A DNA stretch of 6,004 nucleotides. Source: Bacillota bacterium. GTDB lineage: Bacteria; Bacillota; Tb-RUG-66. The translations under genes and the position numbers were made by a program. The notes under the pieces were generated by a model that was given only the letters and a program-made list of their open reading frames with translations, did no database searches and had not been told where the DNA came from. Positions 5,512-6,004 of the stretch are shown here, one piece after another; the stretch's first letter is position 1; each line of letters opens with the position of its first letter. The stretch spans positions 1 through 6,004 of the forward strand of contig JAEEYS010000073.1 of assembly GCA_016288255.1 (NCBI GenBank), read 5' to 3'.

Positions 5512-6004
5512 TTAATGGCCGGCGGTTCCTGAAGTATGGGACAATTCTTCATCCACTCTAAAATAGGCGTTATAGATATCCTTGATAACATTTGCGCCGG
5601 AGCCGCTCCCAGACATCCCATATTCAATAAATACCGCTACCGCGATCTGCGGATTTTCATAAGGCGCATAAGACACACACCAACCGTGATTGGGCTTGGC
5701 AGAAGAATGTTCCGCTGTTCCGGTCTTTGCCGCTACAGGAATCGGAAAATCTTTAAACGCGTTATACGCCGTCCCATTATAACTGCCGCCGCCTCTTGGC
5801 TGTGTAACCGCATACATCCCCCGCTGGAGCACTTTGATCGTTTCATCCGAGATCGGTAATTTCGTTCCTGTCGGTTCGGTTTCTTTGACCAAATTACCAT
5901 TCGGGTCTGTGATCTTTTTTACCAAGTGCGTATCATATAAGGTTCCCCCGTTGGCAATGGCCGCGACATATCTTGCGATCTGTAGTGGCGTATACTCGTT
6001 GGGG
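5512..6004 (-). CDS. mrdA: Penicillin-binding protein 2 (elongation transpeptidase), C-terminal part (runs off window)
   Basis: This is the end of a class B penicillin-binding protein that cross-links peptidoglycan in the periplasmic space; PBP2 is the partner of RodA. About 163 residues are visible and the frame is open to the right edge. The visible part starts with NEYTPLQIARYVAAIANGG, the conserved stretch before the last active-site motif. It continues with HLVKKITDPNGNLV and reaches the third transpeptidase motif, KTGT, in VAAKTGTAEHS (lysine codon at 5727-5725). After it come GWCVSYAPYENPQIAVAVFIEYG and a short polar tail ending in SGTAGH. The SxxK and SxN motifs lie outside the window. 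TPLQ, IANGG and the neighbouring rodA and min genes favour PBP2 (MrdA) over FtsI or SpoVD, but the call rests on the C-terminus only. A TTG near 5925 is internal, not a start. Confidence 0.9.
   Translation of the reverse strand, partial: PNEYTPLQIARYVAAIANGGTLYDTHLVKKITDPNGNLVKETEPTGTKLPISDETIKVLQRGMYAVTQPRGGGSYNGTAYNAFKDFPIPVAAKTGTAEHSSAKPNHGWCVSYAPYENPQIAVAVFIEYGMSGSGSGANVIKDIYNAYFRVDEELSHTSGTAGH

Noticed and set aside
5250..5627. Minus-strand open frame of 125 codons overlapping the mrdA end, its terminator and the glmS promoter
   Set aside because: It is out of frame with the clear PBP2 C-terminus and crosses a strong terminator; the protein shows no family features.

Overview
The window reads as an ordinary chromosomal piece of a low-to-mid GC Bacillota, most likely a Clostridia-type anaerobe. 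The reasons are the combined MinC/MinD/MinE set next to rodA and a PBP2 gene, strong AGGAGG-like ribosome binding sites, compact TTGNNN-17-TATAAT promoters, and hairpin-plus-T-run terminators. I cannot name a genus from sequence alone.

Layout from left to right: the 5' part of rodA runs off the left edge on the minus strand. Behind it, also on the minus strand, lies the division-site operon, transcribed minC (1726-2337), minD (834-1634), minE (554-820). A sigma-A-type promoter precedes minC and a short hairpin terminator follows minE. A divergent plus-strand gene (2601-3065) encodes an unrecognised 154-residue protein with its own near-consensus promoter and a 16-bp-stem terminator. It converges on glmS (3379-5205, minus), a full-length class II glucosamine-6-phosphate synthase with its own promoter and terminator. 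At the right edge, on the minus strand, is the C-terminal part of a PBP2-type transpeptidase (mrdA), closed by a textbook terminator.

The theme is cell envelope and cell shape. PBP2 and RodA are partners in elongation-phase peptidoglycan synthesis, GlmS makes the amino sugar that feeds UDP-GlcNAc and peptidoglycan, and MinCDE places the division septum. In many Clostridia the order is mreBCD, PBP2, minCDE, rodA in one block. Here glmS and the unknown gene sit between PBP2 and minC as independent transcription units, which looks like an insertion or rearrangement.

I found no RNA gene, CRISPR array, insertion sequence or defence module. The main unknown is the 154-residue protein. The remaining observations are modest and concern regulation and gene order; I do not see a clear undescribed system.
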